Assembly: GCA_964576115.1 (NCBI GenBank)
Contig: CAZNUA010000012.1
Span: 1-61,588 of the forward strand
Source of the DNA: CAYSYY01 sp964576115 [NCBI: uncultured Gemmatimonadota bacterium]
GTDB taxonomy: Bacteria; Blakebacterota; Blakebacteria; Blakebacterales
Length of the DNA: 61,588 bases
Direction of reading: 5' to 3'
This document shows, piece after piece, positions 53,974 to 61,588 of the stretch. Made by a program: the position numbers and the translations under genes. The notes below the pieces were generated by a model. That model did not search any database. It was not told where the DNA came from and saw nothing but the letters and a program-made list of their open reading frames with translations. Each line of letters starts with the position of its first letter. Within the stretch, counting starts at the first letter, position 1.

Positions 53974-54845
53974 GGGACGATCTGGGCCGGTTTGGTGACC
54001 ACGATGTCGGTGCCGCCCCGGGCCTTGATTTCGGGAATGAGGGTCGGCAGCTCGTCGCGGGGAATGGCGATCTTCACGGCATACCCGGCCTCGCCGTGCA
54101 GGGGGGCGATGGTGGGTTCGCGCATGCAGGGCAGGATTCTGACGAGGGGTTCGAGCCGTTCGGCGTCCACGTTGACTTCCACCATCACCCGCCGGCGGGC
54201 CTCGAGTACGGAGGCGAGCAGCAGCACGAACCGTTCGACCGCCTGGCGGCGGTCCGGATCCTCGAGTACGGCGGCATGGGCATAGAATCGGGTCGATGAG
54301 GACATCAGCTCGTCGAGCACATCGAGCCGGTTGGCACGCAGGGTCGAGCCGGTGGCGGTATTGTCGACGATGCAGTCGGCATCCTCGGGCGGGAAGACTT
54401 CGGTGGCGCCGTAGGAGCGGACGAAAACCGCCTCGAGCGAGTGCTTCTCGATCCAGGCCCGGGTCAGGCGCTCGTATTCGGAGGCCACGATGAGCCGCCG
54501 GGGCGGCAGCCAGCCGTCGACGATGATCTTCGAGGGGGCCGCAGCCACCACCTCGACCGGATCCAGCCCGGTATCGAGCAGCTCAACCACGCCGCCGTCG
54601 AGTTCGGCCACCCAATCGGCGCCGGTGAAACCGATGTCGCGCGAGCCCACCTGGAGCATTTCCACGATATTCTGCGGCTTCAGGATCTTGACCTCGAGCC
54701 CGGGATAGTCGGTGACGGGGCGATAGGCGCGGCTCGAGGTGCGCAGCCGGATACCGGCTTCGGCCAGCAGGGCGAGGACACCCTCCTGCATGCGGCCTTT
54801 CGGCAGCCCGAGCCGCAGGGTCGGGATTTCAGGGGACGACGTCAT
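53970..54845 (-). CDS. hisG: ATP phosphoribosyltransferase, long form
   Basis: A 291-residue enzyme, first committed step of histidine synthesis. The catalytic part has LGLPKGRMQEGVLALL, DIGFTGADWVAELDGG and the PRPP region DADCIVDNTATGSTLRANRL. The length and the C-terminal regulatory ACT-like domain (KIAIPRDELPTLIPEIKARGG) make it the long form, which does not need HisZ and is inhibited by histidine. It is preceded by the his leader and attenuator. Confidence 0.96.
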   Translation of the reverse strand: MTSSPEIPTLRLGLPKGRMQEGVLALLAEAGIRLRTSSRAYRPVTDYPGLEVKILKPQNIVEMLQVGSRDIGFTGADWVAELDGGVVELLDTGLDPVEVVAAAPSKIIVDGWLPPRRLIVASEYERLTRAWIEKHSLEAVFVRSYGATEVFPPEDADCIVDNTATGSTLRANRLDVLDELMSSSTRFYAHAAVLEDPDRRQAVERFVLLLASVLEARRRVMVEVNVDAERLEPLVRILPCMREPTIAPLHGEAGYAVKIAIPRDELPTLIPEIKARGGTDIVVTKPAQIVP

Positions 54846-54894
54846 CGGGGACTCCTTCTCTGCGGCCCCGACCCCGGACGACGCGTCTTCCCCG

Positions 54895-54929
54895 AAAAAA
54901 AATCGGCGCCGGCCGGAGCCGACGCCGAT
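54895..54929 (-). terminator. Attenuator terminator ahead of hisG
   Basis: On the minus strand ATCGGCGTCGGC pairs with GCCGGCGCCGAT across a TCCG loop, giving 12 pairs with one U-G wobble. It is immediately followed by eight U residues. It lies 27 bases after the leader-peptide stop and 49 bases before the hisG start. Forward positions 54968-54973 can pair with 54911-54916 to disrupt it (candidate antiterminator). Confidence 0.85.
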
Positions 54930-54955
54930 GGAAAAAGTACGCTGGTCGGGCGAAC

Positions 54956-55030
54956 CTACACCATCAGCCGGCCCCGGGTGGGGGGATGAGCATGATGATG
55001 ATGGCGGCTGCCCGAAATCATTCTGTCCAT
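54956..55030 (-). CDS. hisL: His operon leader peptide (24 aa)
   Basis: A 24-codon open frame on the minus strand: MDRMISGSRHHHHAHPPTRG continuing RLMV. It has four consecutive His codons (all CAT) and a fifth after one Ala, followed by two Pro codons. Its stop is 27 bases before the intrinsic terminator, which lies upstream of hisG. This is the layout of a histidine attenuator: ribosome stalling at uncharged tRNA-His would favour an antiterminator. An alternative start is ATG at 55021. The promoter leaves almost no 5' leader, so translation probably starts at the mRNA 5' end. Confidence 0.85.
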   Translation of the reverse strand: MDRMISGSRHHHHAHPPTRGRLMV

Positions 55031-55039
55031 GGCGGGCCC

Positions 55040-55068
55040 AATATCCCGGACAACTCGGTTGTTGTCAA
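55040..55068 (-). promoter_or_regulatory. his operon promoter
   Basis: TTGACA (55063-55068) and GATATT (55040-55045) are separated by 17 bases; the leader-peptide ATG is 9 bases past the -10. The -35 overlaps the -35 of the divergent gene. Confidence 0.75.
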
Positions 55069-55091
55069 GCCCCTCGCGTCTGACCGACAAT
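55062..55091 (+). promoter_or_regulatory. Divergent promoter of the 55101 lipoprotein
   Basis: TTGTCA (55062-55067) and GACAAT (55086-55091) are 18 bases apart, with the ATG 9 bases after the -10. It shares the TTGTCAA/TTGACAA block with the his promoter. Confidence 0.5.
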
Positions 55092-55100
55092 AACGTGATC

Positions 55101-56189
55101 ATGGTCAGCCGCCCCTCCCGAGCAGAACCGATAGCAGACGTGCGCCTTCCTGCACTCCACTGCACCGCCGCGGCCGGCACGGCTGTCCTGGCGCTGGCGG
55201 TCCTCCTCGCTCTGCTCAACGCCTGTACCGGTCCCCCCGAGTCCCGGCCGGGCGAGGTGAAGGTGCTGGTGCTCAATTTCGATCCGCACATCCCCGAGCT
55301 CGGAAACCGGCCGGTGCACGAAGCCCTGGAGTGGAACGATCCGCGCGAGCTGGCCGAGGGATTCGCGTCGGCGGTAGCCGAAGTCAGTGGTGGAAGGGTG
55401 CGCTACCGGATCGTGGAGTGGCGCGACATCGACACCTTCATCCCCAAGACCGACGGATTCCTCTACACCGCTGACACTTTTCTGCAGTGCTGGCGCAACC
55501 GGGAGAGCTGTCACGATCCCGACGGATCGGATTACCCCCGCCTCGTCCGCGAACACGGGGTGGTACCGCTCGTCGATGAGGGCACGATCGACGAACTCTG
55601 GCTCTTCGGAGCCCCCTACTTCGGCTTCTGGGAATCGGCCATGGCCGGGCCGGGAGCCTTCTATATCAACGGCGGTGTCTACGAAGAGGTGCCCAGCCGG
55701 CGCCCGTTCGCGATCATGGGTTTCAGCTACGAACGGGGAGTAGCCGAGATGCTGCACAATCTTTGCCACCGCACCGAGGCGACCATGGAGCGGATCTACG
55801 GCGGCTGGGAGGTCGACCGGCTCGACACCAACTGGGCTCGCTTCGCGGCCAACGCCCACCAGTCGGGAGGAGTGGCGGCGGTGGGGACCTGCCACTTCCC
55901 GCCCAACGGCGAGGCCCACTACGACTACGACAATCCCCGGGTGGTGCAGAGTTCGGCTGTGGACTGGCTCGCATTTCCCGACCTGACCGGCCGCAGGGCA
56001 CCGGTTAGCTGCGAGACCTGGGGCGGCCCCGATTATCAGCTCAACTATCTGCGGTGGTGGTTCTCCCACCTGCCGCAGGCCGCCTGTACGAATTCCGACG
56101 GTCGGCTCAACAACTGGTGGGAGTACGTCTTCGGTTTCTGGATGTACGCTGCCGACGGTTCGCCGTTGACCACCGATCCGGCACCCTGA
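55101..56189 (+). CDS. Unknown lipoprotein
   Basis: A 362-residue protein with an N-terminal signal (LALAVLLALLNAC, lipobox LNAC). The mature part starts with a Rossmann-like strand (VKVLVLNFDPHIPELG) and continues with aromatic-rich segments (FGAPYFGFWESAMAGPGAFYI, YDYDNPRVVQSSAVDWLAF, YLRWWFSHLP). Two conserved-looking regions, CHRTEATMERIYGGW and VGTCHFPPNGEAHYDYDN, contain His, Glu and Asp residues that could bind metal. No family was recognised. ATG 55101 is used rather than the longer frame from 55029, which would cross the his promoter. Confidence 0.7.
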   Translation: MVSRPSRAEPIADVRLPALHCTAAAGTAVLALAVLLALLNACTGPPESRPGEVKVLVLNFDPHIPELGNRPVHEALEWNDPRELAEGFASAVAEVSGGRVRYRIVEWRDIDTFIPKTDGFLYTADTFLQCWRNRESCHDPDGSDYPRLVREHGVVPLVDEGTIDELWLFGAPYFGFWESAMAGPGAFYINGGVYEEVPSRRPFAIMGFSYERGVAEMLHNLCHRTEATMERIYGGWEVDRLDTNWARFAANAHQSGGVAAVGTCHFPPNGEAHYDYDNPRVVQSSAVDWLAFPDLTGRRAPVSCETWGGPDYQLNYLRWWFSHLPQAACTNSDGRLNNWWEYVFGFWMYAADGSPLTTDPAP

Positions 56190-56237
56190 ATCGAGCGGGT
56201 GCCGACTGCAATCTCCGCCTGCAAGGAGGCAGATGTC

Positions 56238-59200
56238 ATGATCGCTTTCTCCCCCGTCAACCGCACCTGCCGGGGTTCGGCTCGGGCCCGGCGCGTCACC
56301 TTTATCGCTTTCCTGCTCGCCCTGGCGCTTGCGTGCGGTCCGGGCATCGTTCCCGGCACGGTTTCCCGCGTGGCGGCTCAGAGGGCTCCGGACGTAAGCG
56401 GCGAGCTGTTCGGCCAACTGGCCCTGCGCGGTATCGGACCGGCCAACATGAGCGGACGGGTGGTGGATCTGGCAGTTTTCGAGAGCGATCCAACTCTCTT
56501 CTACGTGGCCACCGCCACCGGGGGATTGTGGAAGACTGACAACAACGGGGTGACCTTTACCTGTGTCTTCGAACGTGAGGCGGTCCACTCGATCGGGGCC
56601 GTGACGCTCTGTCAGACCAATCCCGACCTGATCTGGGTCGGTACCGGTGAGCGGGCCAACCGGCAGAGTTCGGGCTGGGGCAACGGCGTCTACCGCTCCA
56701 CCGACGGAGGACGGAGCTGGCACAACCTGGGGCTGCGCGATTCCCGCCACATCGGCCGGATCGCCATCGATCCCACCGACTCCGACATCGTCTTCGTGGC
56801 GGCCATGGGCCATCTCTGGGGCCCGAATGCCGAACGCGGGCTCTACCGCACCACTGACGGCGGCCGCAGCTGGGAGCAGGTGCTCTTCATCGACGATGAT
56901 ACCGGGGTGGTCGACGTGGCCATCGATCCCGATGATCCGTCCATCGTGTACGCCGCCACCTACCAGCGGCGCCGCCGGACTTTCGGTTTTCACGGTGGGG
57001 GGCCGGGGAGCGGACTCTGGAAATCCACCGACTCCGGAAGGAACTGGTGCGAGCTCACCCGCGGTCTGCCCGAGGGGGACAAGGGCCGGATCGGTATCTC
57101 GATCTACCGCCGCGATCCGCGTATCGTGTATGTCTGCGTGGAACAGGGCTGGCGCTACAACGCCTCGACCGCCTACGGCGAGCGGCGGGCCGGCGTTTAC
57201 CGCTCGGAAGACCGCGGCGAGAACTTCACGCACATGAGCGATTGGAATCCCCGGCCGATGTACGCCAGCCAGATCTACGTCGACCCCAATGACGATCGCC
57301 GGGTCTACATGCAGAACTCCTTCAGTGTCTCGACCGACGCCGGTCAGACCTTCCACTCCATCAGCAACTCCCTGCACGGCGACGATCGCATTGTCTGGGT
57401 CGACCCGGCCGATTCCCGTCACCTGATCAAGGGCGACGACGGCGGGCTTGGAATCTCGTGGGATCGGGCCGAAAGCTTCCTCTACCTGCCTCACCTGCCC
57501 GTGAGTCAGTTCTACCGGGTGGGGGTCGACTATGCCGAGCCCTTCAATATCTACGGCGGTCTGCAGGATAACGGCAGCTGGTACGGTCCCAGTGCCACGT
57601 ATCGACGGGAGGGGATCCTGAACGAGGACTGGATCCGCACCGGGGGCGGAGACGGTTTCTTCAACGTTCCCGATCCCGCCGACGAACGCACTCTGTACAC
57701 CGAATCGCAGTACCTCATGCTCTCACGCCGCGATCTGGTGACCGGCGAGAGCCAGTCGATCCGCCCCGGCGATCCGCACGGAGCCATCGGCGCCCGCCGC
57801 AACTGGGATGCCTGGGGACCGGGGCTGCCCGAGCCGGAACTGGGCAACGCCATGGCGCCGGCCAACTGGGACGGACCTTTCATCCTCAGCCCGCACGATC
57901 CGCAGACCGTCTACGCCGGCACCGACACTCTGTGGCGGAGCACCGACCGCGGCCGGACCTGGACCTCGCTGGGGGATATGACGACCGGTACCAACCGGCG
58001 CGAGTTGCTCATCATGGGCCAGCGGCCGCATGACGAGACCCTTTCGCTCGACGACGGTATCCCCTACTGGCCGACGATCACGGCCATCGAGGAGTCGCCG
58101 GACGTGCGCGGTCTGCTGTACGTCGGCACCGACGACGGCAACCTGCAGGTTTCCGCCGATAACGGACAGACCTGGACCAACGTGGCCGACCGTTTTCCCG
58201 GCCTGCCGGGGCCCCGGTGGGTGTCCGATATCGAGGCCTCCCACTACCGGGTCGGGGTGGTGTATGCAGCCTTCGACGGGCACCGCAGCGACGACAACGG
58301 CAATTATCTCTATCGCTCCGAGGACCGGGGGCAGAACTGGCGTTCGATCACCGGCGACCTGCCCCCCGAACGAGTGGTCCGGGCTGTGCATGAGGATCCG
58401 CGCAATCCGGAGGTGCTCTGGCTGGGGACAGAATTCGGCTGCTTCGTCACGCTCGATGGCGGCGGGCACTGGGTGGAGCTGAAGAACAACCTGCCGACTG
58501 TGGCGGTCAACGACCTGCTGGTGCACCCCCGCGACAACGATCTGGTGCTCGGCACCCACGGGCGCGGCATCTGGATTCTCGACAACGTCAATGCACTGCA
58601 GGAACTCACTCCCGGGGTCGTTGCTTCTCCGGTCCATCTCTTCACCATCGAACCGGCCGTCATGATCCGCCTGCAGAGCGAAAAGGCTCACAGCGGCGAT
58701 ATGATCTTCCGCGGGCCCAACCCCCCCGCGGGAGCGATCATCGATTTCTGGCTCTCAGCCGACGACCCGGCCGACTTCTCGCTCGAGGTCCTCGACGCCG
58801 CCGGGCAGTGGGTGGCCGACGTGCGGGTGCGTTCGCCCCGGCGCGGAATCAACCGGGCTGTCTGGAATCTGCGCTGTTCCCCCTTTTATGCCGGGCCGGG
58901 CCGGGAACGAGCCGAACGTTCGGGTACCTCCTTCCTCATAACTCCGGGTGAGTACACGGTCCGCCTGCAGGGCGGGGGAACGGTTTGCGAACAGATTCTC
59001 GAGGTATCAGAGGATCCGAGGATACCGGCTACGACCACCGAACGTCGGGCCTGGACACAAAAACTCCTGAGTCTCGGCGATCTCATCCGGGACTGCGGTG
59101 TTCTCGTGCAGGAAATAAACGAAGCCGCCCCCCTGGCCGAAGCTTTGCGCGAGAGCCGACGGAACCGGGAACTCAAGACCGAAGCTGCTGAATTACAACG

Positions 59201-59510
59201 GATGGGCCGGGAACTCTCGAGCCGGATCCGCCGTCTGGCGAGCGAGATATCGGGCTGGACGGGGCTCCCCACCACCGATCAGCTGAACGAGGAAGAGTAC
59301 TTCCGGGCGATGGTGGATACCCTGCGCGAGCGCCTGGAAGCCCTGCGGGAACGGCTCGGTGAGGCTGTGAAGCCCCGGCCGGGCCTTTCGGCCCCCGACC
59401 CCCCTCATCTCCCGGTCGGATTGAGGGATTGCGGGCGGGGATCCGAACGCGAGCTGCGTCAATTTGTTACACAGAGCTCTGAAGCGCGGGAATACGGACA
59501 TAACATGTAA
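56238..59510 (+). CDS. Large exported BNR/VPS10-like repeat protein
   Basis: A 1090-residue secreted protein. A signal peptide (ends ...VAAQ) is followed by a long beta-propeller made of BNR/Asp-box units (GLWKTDNNGVTF, STDGGRSW, TTDGGRSWEQ, STDSGRNW, SEDRGENF, SVSTDAGQTF, STDRGRTW, SADNGQTW, SEDRGQNW). About residue 800 onward is a beta-sandwich-like region and a C-terminal helical segment rich in Leu, Glu and Arg (coiled coil). Such sortilin/glycosyl-hydrolase-like proteins are common and uncharacterised in Gemmatimonadota and Bacteroidota. AAGGAGGCAGATGTC precedes the ATG. Confidence 0.87.
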   Translation: MIAFSPVNRTCRGSARARRVTFIAFLLALALACGPGIVPGTVSRVAAQRAPDVSGELFGQLALRGIGPANMSGRVVDLAVFESDPTLFYVATATGGLWKTDNNGVTFTCVFEREAVHSIGAVTLCQTNPDLIWVGTGERANRQSSGWGNGVYRSTDGGRSWHNLGLRDSRHIGRIAIDPTDSDIVFVAAMGHLWGPNAERGLYRTTDGGRSWEQVLFIDDDTGVVDVAIDPDDPSIVYAATYQRRRRTFGFHGGGPGSGLWKSTDSGRNWCELTRGLPEGDKGRIGISIYRRDPRIVYVCVEQGWRYNASTAYGERRAGVYRSEDRGENFTHMSDWNPRPMYASQIYVDPNDDRRVYMQNSFSVSTDAGQTFHSISNSLHGDDRIVWVDPADSRHLIKGDDGGLGISWDRAESFLYLPHLPVSQFYRVGVDYAEPFNIYGGLQDNGSWYGPSATYRREGILNEDWIRTGGGDGFFNVPDPADERTLYTESQYLMLSRRDLVTGESQSIRPGDPHGAIGARRNWDAWGPGLPEPELGNAMAPANWDGPFILSPHDPQTVYAGTDTLWRSTDRGRTWTSLGDMTTGTNRRELLIMGQRPHDETLSLDDGIPYWPTITAIEESPDVRGLLYVGTDDGNLQVSADNGQTWTNVADRFPGLPGPRWVSDIEASHYRVGVVYAAFDGHRSDDNGNYLYRSEDRGQNWRSITGDLPPERVVRAVHEDPRNPEVLWLGTEFGCFVTLDGGGHWVELKNNLPTVAVNDLLVHPRDNDLVLGTHGRGIWILDNVNALQELTPGVVASPVHLFTIEPAVMIRLQSEKAHSGDMIFRGPNPPAGAIIDFWLSADDPADFSLEVLDAAGQWVADVRVRSPRRGINRAVWNLRCSPFYAGPGRERAERSGTSFLITPGEYTVRLQGGGTVCEQILEVSEDPRIPATTTERRAWTQKLLSLGDLIRDCGVLVQEINEAAPLAEALRESRRNRELKTEAAELQRMGRELSSRIRRLASEISGWTGLPTTDQLNEEEYFRAMVDTLRERLEALRERLGEAVKPRPGLSAPDPPHLPVGLRDCGRGSERELRQFVTQSSEAREYGHNM

Positions 59511-59779
59511 GTACTTTCATTGTATTTATGTTTTTTCGCGGTTTTTCCCTGTTTCTGAAGAGAGAGTTCCTTAGGTTGAAAATAACGTTCATCTTCCGCA
59601 GTCTCGGTACGGGGCGGGTTCAGAGTGGACCCGCAACCCGTCAGGCCCGCCCGGTACCCCGCGGGCTCTGCGAGACAAGTACCAGTATCCGAGCGCAATA
59701 CCCCCGTCAGGTCAGGTGCGACTGCTCCTGTGCCTGTATACAGTGAACCACCACTCAGCCCCTCGAGGTGAATCACGTT
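59511..59779. other. AT-rich intergenic region before kamA
   Basis: The left half (59511-59600) is markedly AT-rich compared with its surroundings (TGTATTTATGTTTTTTCG, GAAAATAACG). No hairpin terminator or convincing gene was found. A TATACA at 59737-59742 could be a -10 for kamA but lacks a -35. Confidence 0.4.
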
Positions 59780-61087
59780 ATGTCCCCGACAACCACGAAT
59801 CGTGAAACGGTCATCGAGAGAATCTGTGAAGACGGCGTCACCGCCGACTGGAAGGACTGGCGCTGGCAGATCAAGAACGCGGTGAGGGATCTCGACACCC
59901 TGCAGCGGGTTCTCGATATCACCTTCGACGACGAGGAGAGACTGGATCTGGAACGGACGGTGGCGAAGTTCCCCTTCTCAGCCACCCCGTACTATCTCTC
60001 CCTGATCGACACCGCCAATTACCGTAATGACCCGGTCTTCAAACAGGCGGTGCCCGATCCCCTCGAACTGATCACCGAAAACTGCGAGATGACCGATCCC
60101 CTGGCCGAGGACAAGGACAGTCCGGTGCCGGGGATTACCCACCGGTACTACGACCGGGTTCTGTTGCTGGTCAGCAACACCTGTTCGATGTACTGCCGCC
60201 ACTGCACGCGCAAGCGCAAGGTGGGCGATGCCGATTCGATCCCCACCCGCGATATCATCGACACCGGTCTCGACTACATCCGTTCCACTCCCCGGGTGCG
60301 CGACGTGCTGCTCTCGGGCGGCGATCCCCTCATGCTCAAGGACGAATACCTCGATTACATCCTGACCGAACTGGACGCCATCGACCACGTCGAGGTGGTC
60401 CGGATCGGAACCCGCATGCCGGCGGTCCTGCCCTTCCGGATCACCGACGAGCTGGTCGAGATGCTCAAACGTCACCACCCGCTGTGGGTCAACACCCACT
60501 TCAACCACCCCCGCGAGCTCTCGGGGTCAGCCCGAGCCGCCCTGGCCCGGCTGGCCGATGCCGGGATACCGCTGGGGAACCAGAGCGTGCTACTGGCCGG
60601 CGTGAACGACTGCCCGCGGATCATCAAGCGGCTCGGTCATCTACTGGTGCAGAACCGGGTCCGGCCCTACTACCTCTATCAGTGCGATCTCTCCGAGGGG
60701 CTGTCGCACTTCCGCACCCCGGTCGGCAAGGGGATCGAGATCATGGAGAACCTGATCGGTCACACCAGCGGGTTCTCGATCCCACGCTACGTGATCGACG
60801 CTCCCGAAGGTGGCGGCAAGATCCCGATTCAGCCCAACTACATGATCTCGCGCGGGACCAACAAGGTCGTCCTGCGTAACCACGAGGGCGTGATTACGGT
60901 CTACGAAGAACCCGACTCCTACCAGCAGACCTTCTGCGACCGCAACTGCGCCGAGTGCGAGCTGGAGCTCGATCTCGACGAGGCCGGCGAGTACACCGCC
61001 ACGGGGATCTACCAGCTTCTTTCCACCTGGGACGACACCATCAGCCTGACCCCCGAAGGAACAGAGCGCCTCGAGCGGCGCGACTGA
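59780..61087 (+). CDS. kamA: Lysine 2,3-aminomutase-family radical SAM enzyme
   Basis: A 435-residue radical-SAM, PLP-dependent enzyme that moves the alpha-amino group of lysine to the beta position. The radical-SAM cysteines are CSMYCRHC (Cys135, 139, 142). The following [42 protein letters not shown] and the PLP region [14 protein letters not shown] are diagnostic. The C-terminus ([13 protein letters not shown]) carries extra cysteines, as in KamA/YjeK-like proteins. GAGGTGAATC precedes the ATG. YjeK/EpmB and related aminomutases are alternatives, but length and C-terminus favour KamA. Confidence 0.93.
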   Translation: MSPTTTNRETVIERICEDGVTADWKDWRWQIKNAVRDLDTLQRVLDITFDDEERLDLERTVAKFPFSATPYYLSLIDTANYRNDPVFKQAVPDPLELITENCEMTDPLAEDKDSPVPGITHRYYDRVLLLVSNTCSMYCRHCTRKRKVGDADSIPTRDIIDTGLDYIRSTPRVRDVLLSGGDPLMLKDEYLDYILTELDAIDHVEVVRIGTRMPAVLPFRITDELVEMLKRHHPLWVNTHFNHPRELSGSARAALARLADAGIPLGNQSVLLAGVNDCPRIIKRLGHLLVQNRVRPYYLYQCDLSEGLSHFRTPVGKGIEIMENLIGHTSGFSIPRYVIDAPEGGGKIPIQPNYMISRGTNKVVLRNHEGVITVYEEPDSYQQTFCDRNCAECELELDLDEAGEYTATGIYQLLSTWDDTISLTPEGTERLERRD

Positions 61088-61096
61088 GAGGACCGC

Positions 61097-61588
61097 ATGA
61101 GCACCCGCATTCTCATCGTCGGCAGCTGGGCCAAGGAGCAGATCACGGTCGAGAATATCAGGCGCGCGGACGACTACGAGGTCCATGCCTGGCTCGACAC
61201 CAACAATCCCGGCATCACCGGTCAGGTGGACGGCTTCGAGATCGGCAGTCTGTATGCGATCGACGAGATCGTGGACTACGCCGTCCGGCAGACCGTCGAC
61301 CTGGTCCTGCCGACCACTGCGTCCCCGCTCTCGGCCGGGCTTGTCGATGCCCTCTCGGCCAAACAGGTGCCGGTCTTCGGTCCCGTCCGGGACGCCGCCC
61401 GGCTCGAATCGGACAAAGCCTGGACCCGCCGGCTGATGCAGAAGTGCTGTCCCGAGGCGATTCCCTCCTTCCGTGTCTTCACCGACCGGGACGAGGCCGT
61501 GGCTCATGCCCGCGAGCGCGACTTTGAAGTGGCCGTGAAGCCGACCGGTCTCACCGAAGGGCTCGGGGTCAGGGTTTTCGGCGATCAG
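61097..61588 (+). CDS. PurD-like ATP-grasp protein (partial, cut by window end)
   Basis: 164 codons are visible, starting at ATG 61097 with GAGAGGACCGC upstream, 9 bases after kamA. The N-terminus TRILIVGSWAKEQIT, then LVLPTTASPLSAGLVDALSA, VPVFGPVRDAARLESDKAWTRRLMQ and VAVKPTGLTEGLGV match the domain order of phosphoribosylamine-glycine ligase (PurD), though the usual GREHA segment is changed to WAKEQIT. It is either PurD or a PurD-like ATP-grasp ligase. Its tight spacing to kamA suggests use of beta-lysine or a coupled step, but the rest of the gene is missing. Confidence 0.75.
   Translation, partial: MSTRILIVGSWAKEQITVENIRRADDYEVHAWLDTNNPGITGQVDGFEIGSLYAIDEIVDYAVRQTVDLVLPTTASPLSAGLVDALSAKQVPVFGPVRDAARLESDKAWTRRLMQKCCPEAIPSFRVFTDRDEAVAHARERDFEVAVKPTGLTEGLGVRVFGDQ

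Noticed and set aside
55029-55100. Extended start of the lipoprotein gene
   Set aside because: It would cover the his promoter; the ATG at 55101 follows a plausible promoter and gives a proper signal peptide.
59528-59746. 72-codon frame with a hydrophobic start in the AT-rich region
   Set aside because: No ribosome-binding site and no protein-like continuation.

Overview
The window comes from a high-GC bacterial chromosome and is densely packed with housekeeping genes. No rRNA, tRNA, phage, insertion sequence or CRISPR array could be seen. Gene content points to an anaerobic or facultative member of the FCB/Gemmatimonadota-Krumholzibacteriota-Acidobacteriota side of the tree: an ADOP-type permease with a PadR regulator, a class II photolyase, an M49-like peptidase lipoprotein, a VPS10/BNR-repeat secreted protein, a eukaryote-type citrate synthase and several outer-membrane barrels. 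The lineage is inferred and not proven.

Layout. 1-1643 is a biotin-dependent sodium-pump decarboxylase module. 1711-5995 holds two lipoproteins (HEAT-cyclophilin and M49-like peptidase) and a DUF481 barrel. 5997-10451 holds photolyase, a Tat-exported aldo/keto reductase with ferredoxin motifs, enoyl-CoA hydratase and an epimerase. 10464-13509 is PadR plus an ADOP permease. 13510-17280 is an accessory patch: a 52-aa membrane peptide, a VapBC toxin-antitoxin pair behind a perfect 24-bp palindrome, a decaying beta-propeller lipoprotein, and a nucleotidyltransferase/HTH pair behind a promoter-operator with an apparently leaderless start. 17405-22161 is a four-gene redox operon joining HydB/HydC (NuoF/NuoE)-like and HoxU-like subunits to a glutamate-synthase-like FMN protein. 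22614-31691 holds HD-GYP signalling, cobalamin adenosyltransferase, an acyltransferase, DhaL-DegV, Bcp, PHP, a methyltransferase and lipoyl synthase. 31713-37960 holds lipoamide dehydrogenase, citrate synthase, a universal stress protein, thioredoxin reductase, an MBL-fold hydrolase and ferredoxin. 38159-45822 holds a pilin, barrels, PolX, an apparently dead M61-like peptidase and an amidohydrolase. 45845-48277 is obg and dprA. 48270-54845 is a complete-looking histidine operon (hisG-C-B-H-F-AIE-D). 55101-61588 holds an unknown lipoprotein, a giant BNR-repeat protein, lysine 2,3-aminomutase and a PurD-like ATP-grasp protein cut by the window end.

The most rewarding find is a histidine attenuator not covered by the annotated genes: between 54895 and 55068 there is a promoter, a 24-codon leader peptide with five histidine codons (four in a row), and a hairpin followed by eight U residues, all ahead of hisG. 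The second is the NuoE/NuoF/HoxU/GltS-like operon, which may couple NAD(H), ferredoxin and an unknown FMN reaction. The third is a recurring architecture in which a -10 hexamer lies 6-12 nt upstream of the start codon without a Shine-Dalgarno sequence, suggesting frequent leaderless transcripts.

Many genes overlap by 4-8 nt (ATGA, GTGA, TTGA) and operons are tightly packed. Genes inside operons usually carry purine-rich ribosome-binding sites, whereas the leaderless candidates are all promoter-proximal.
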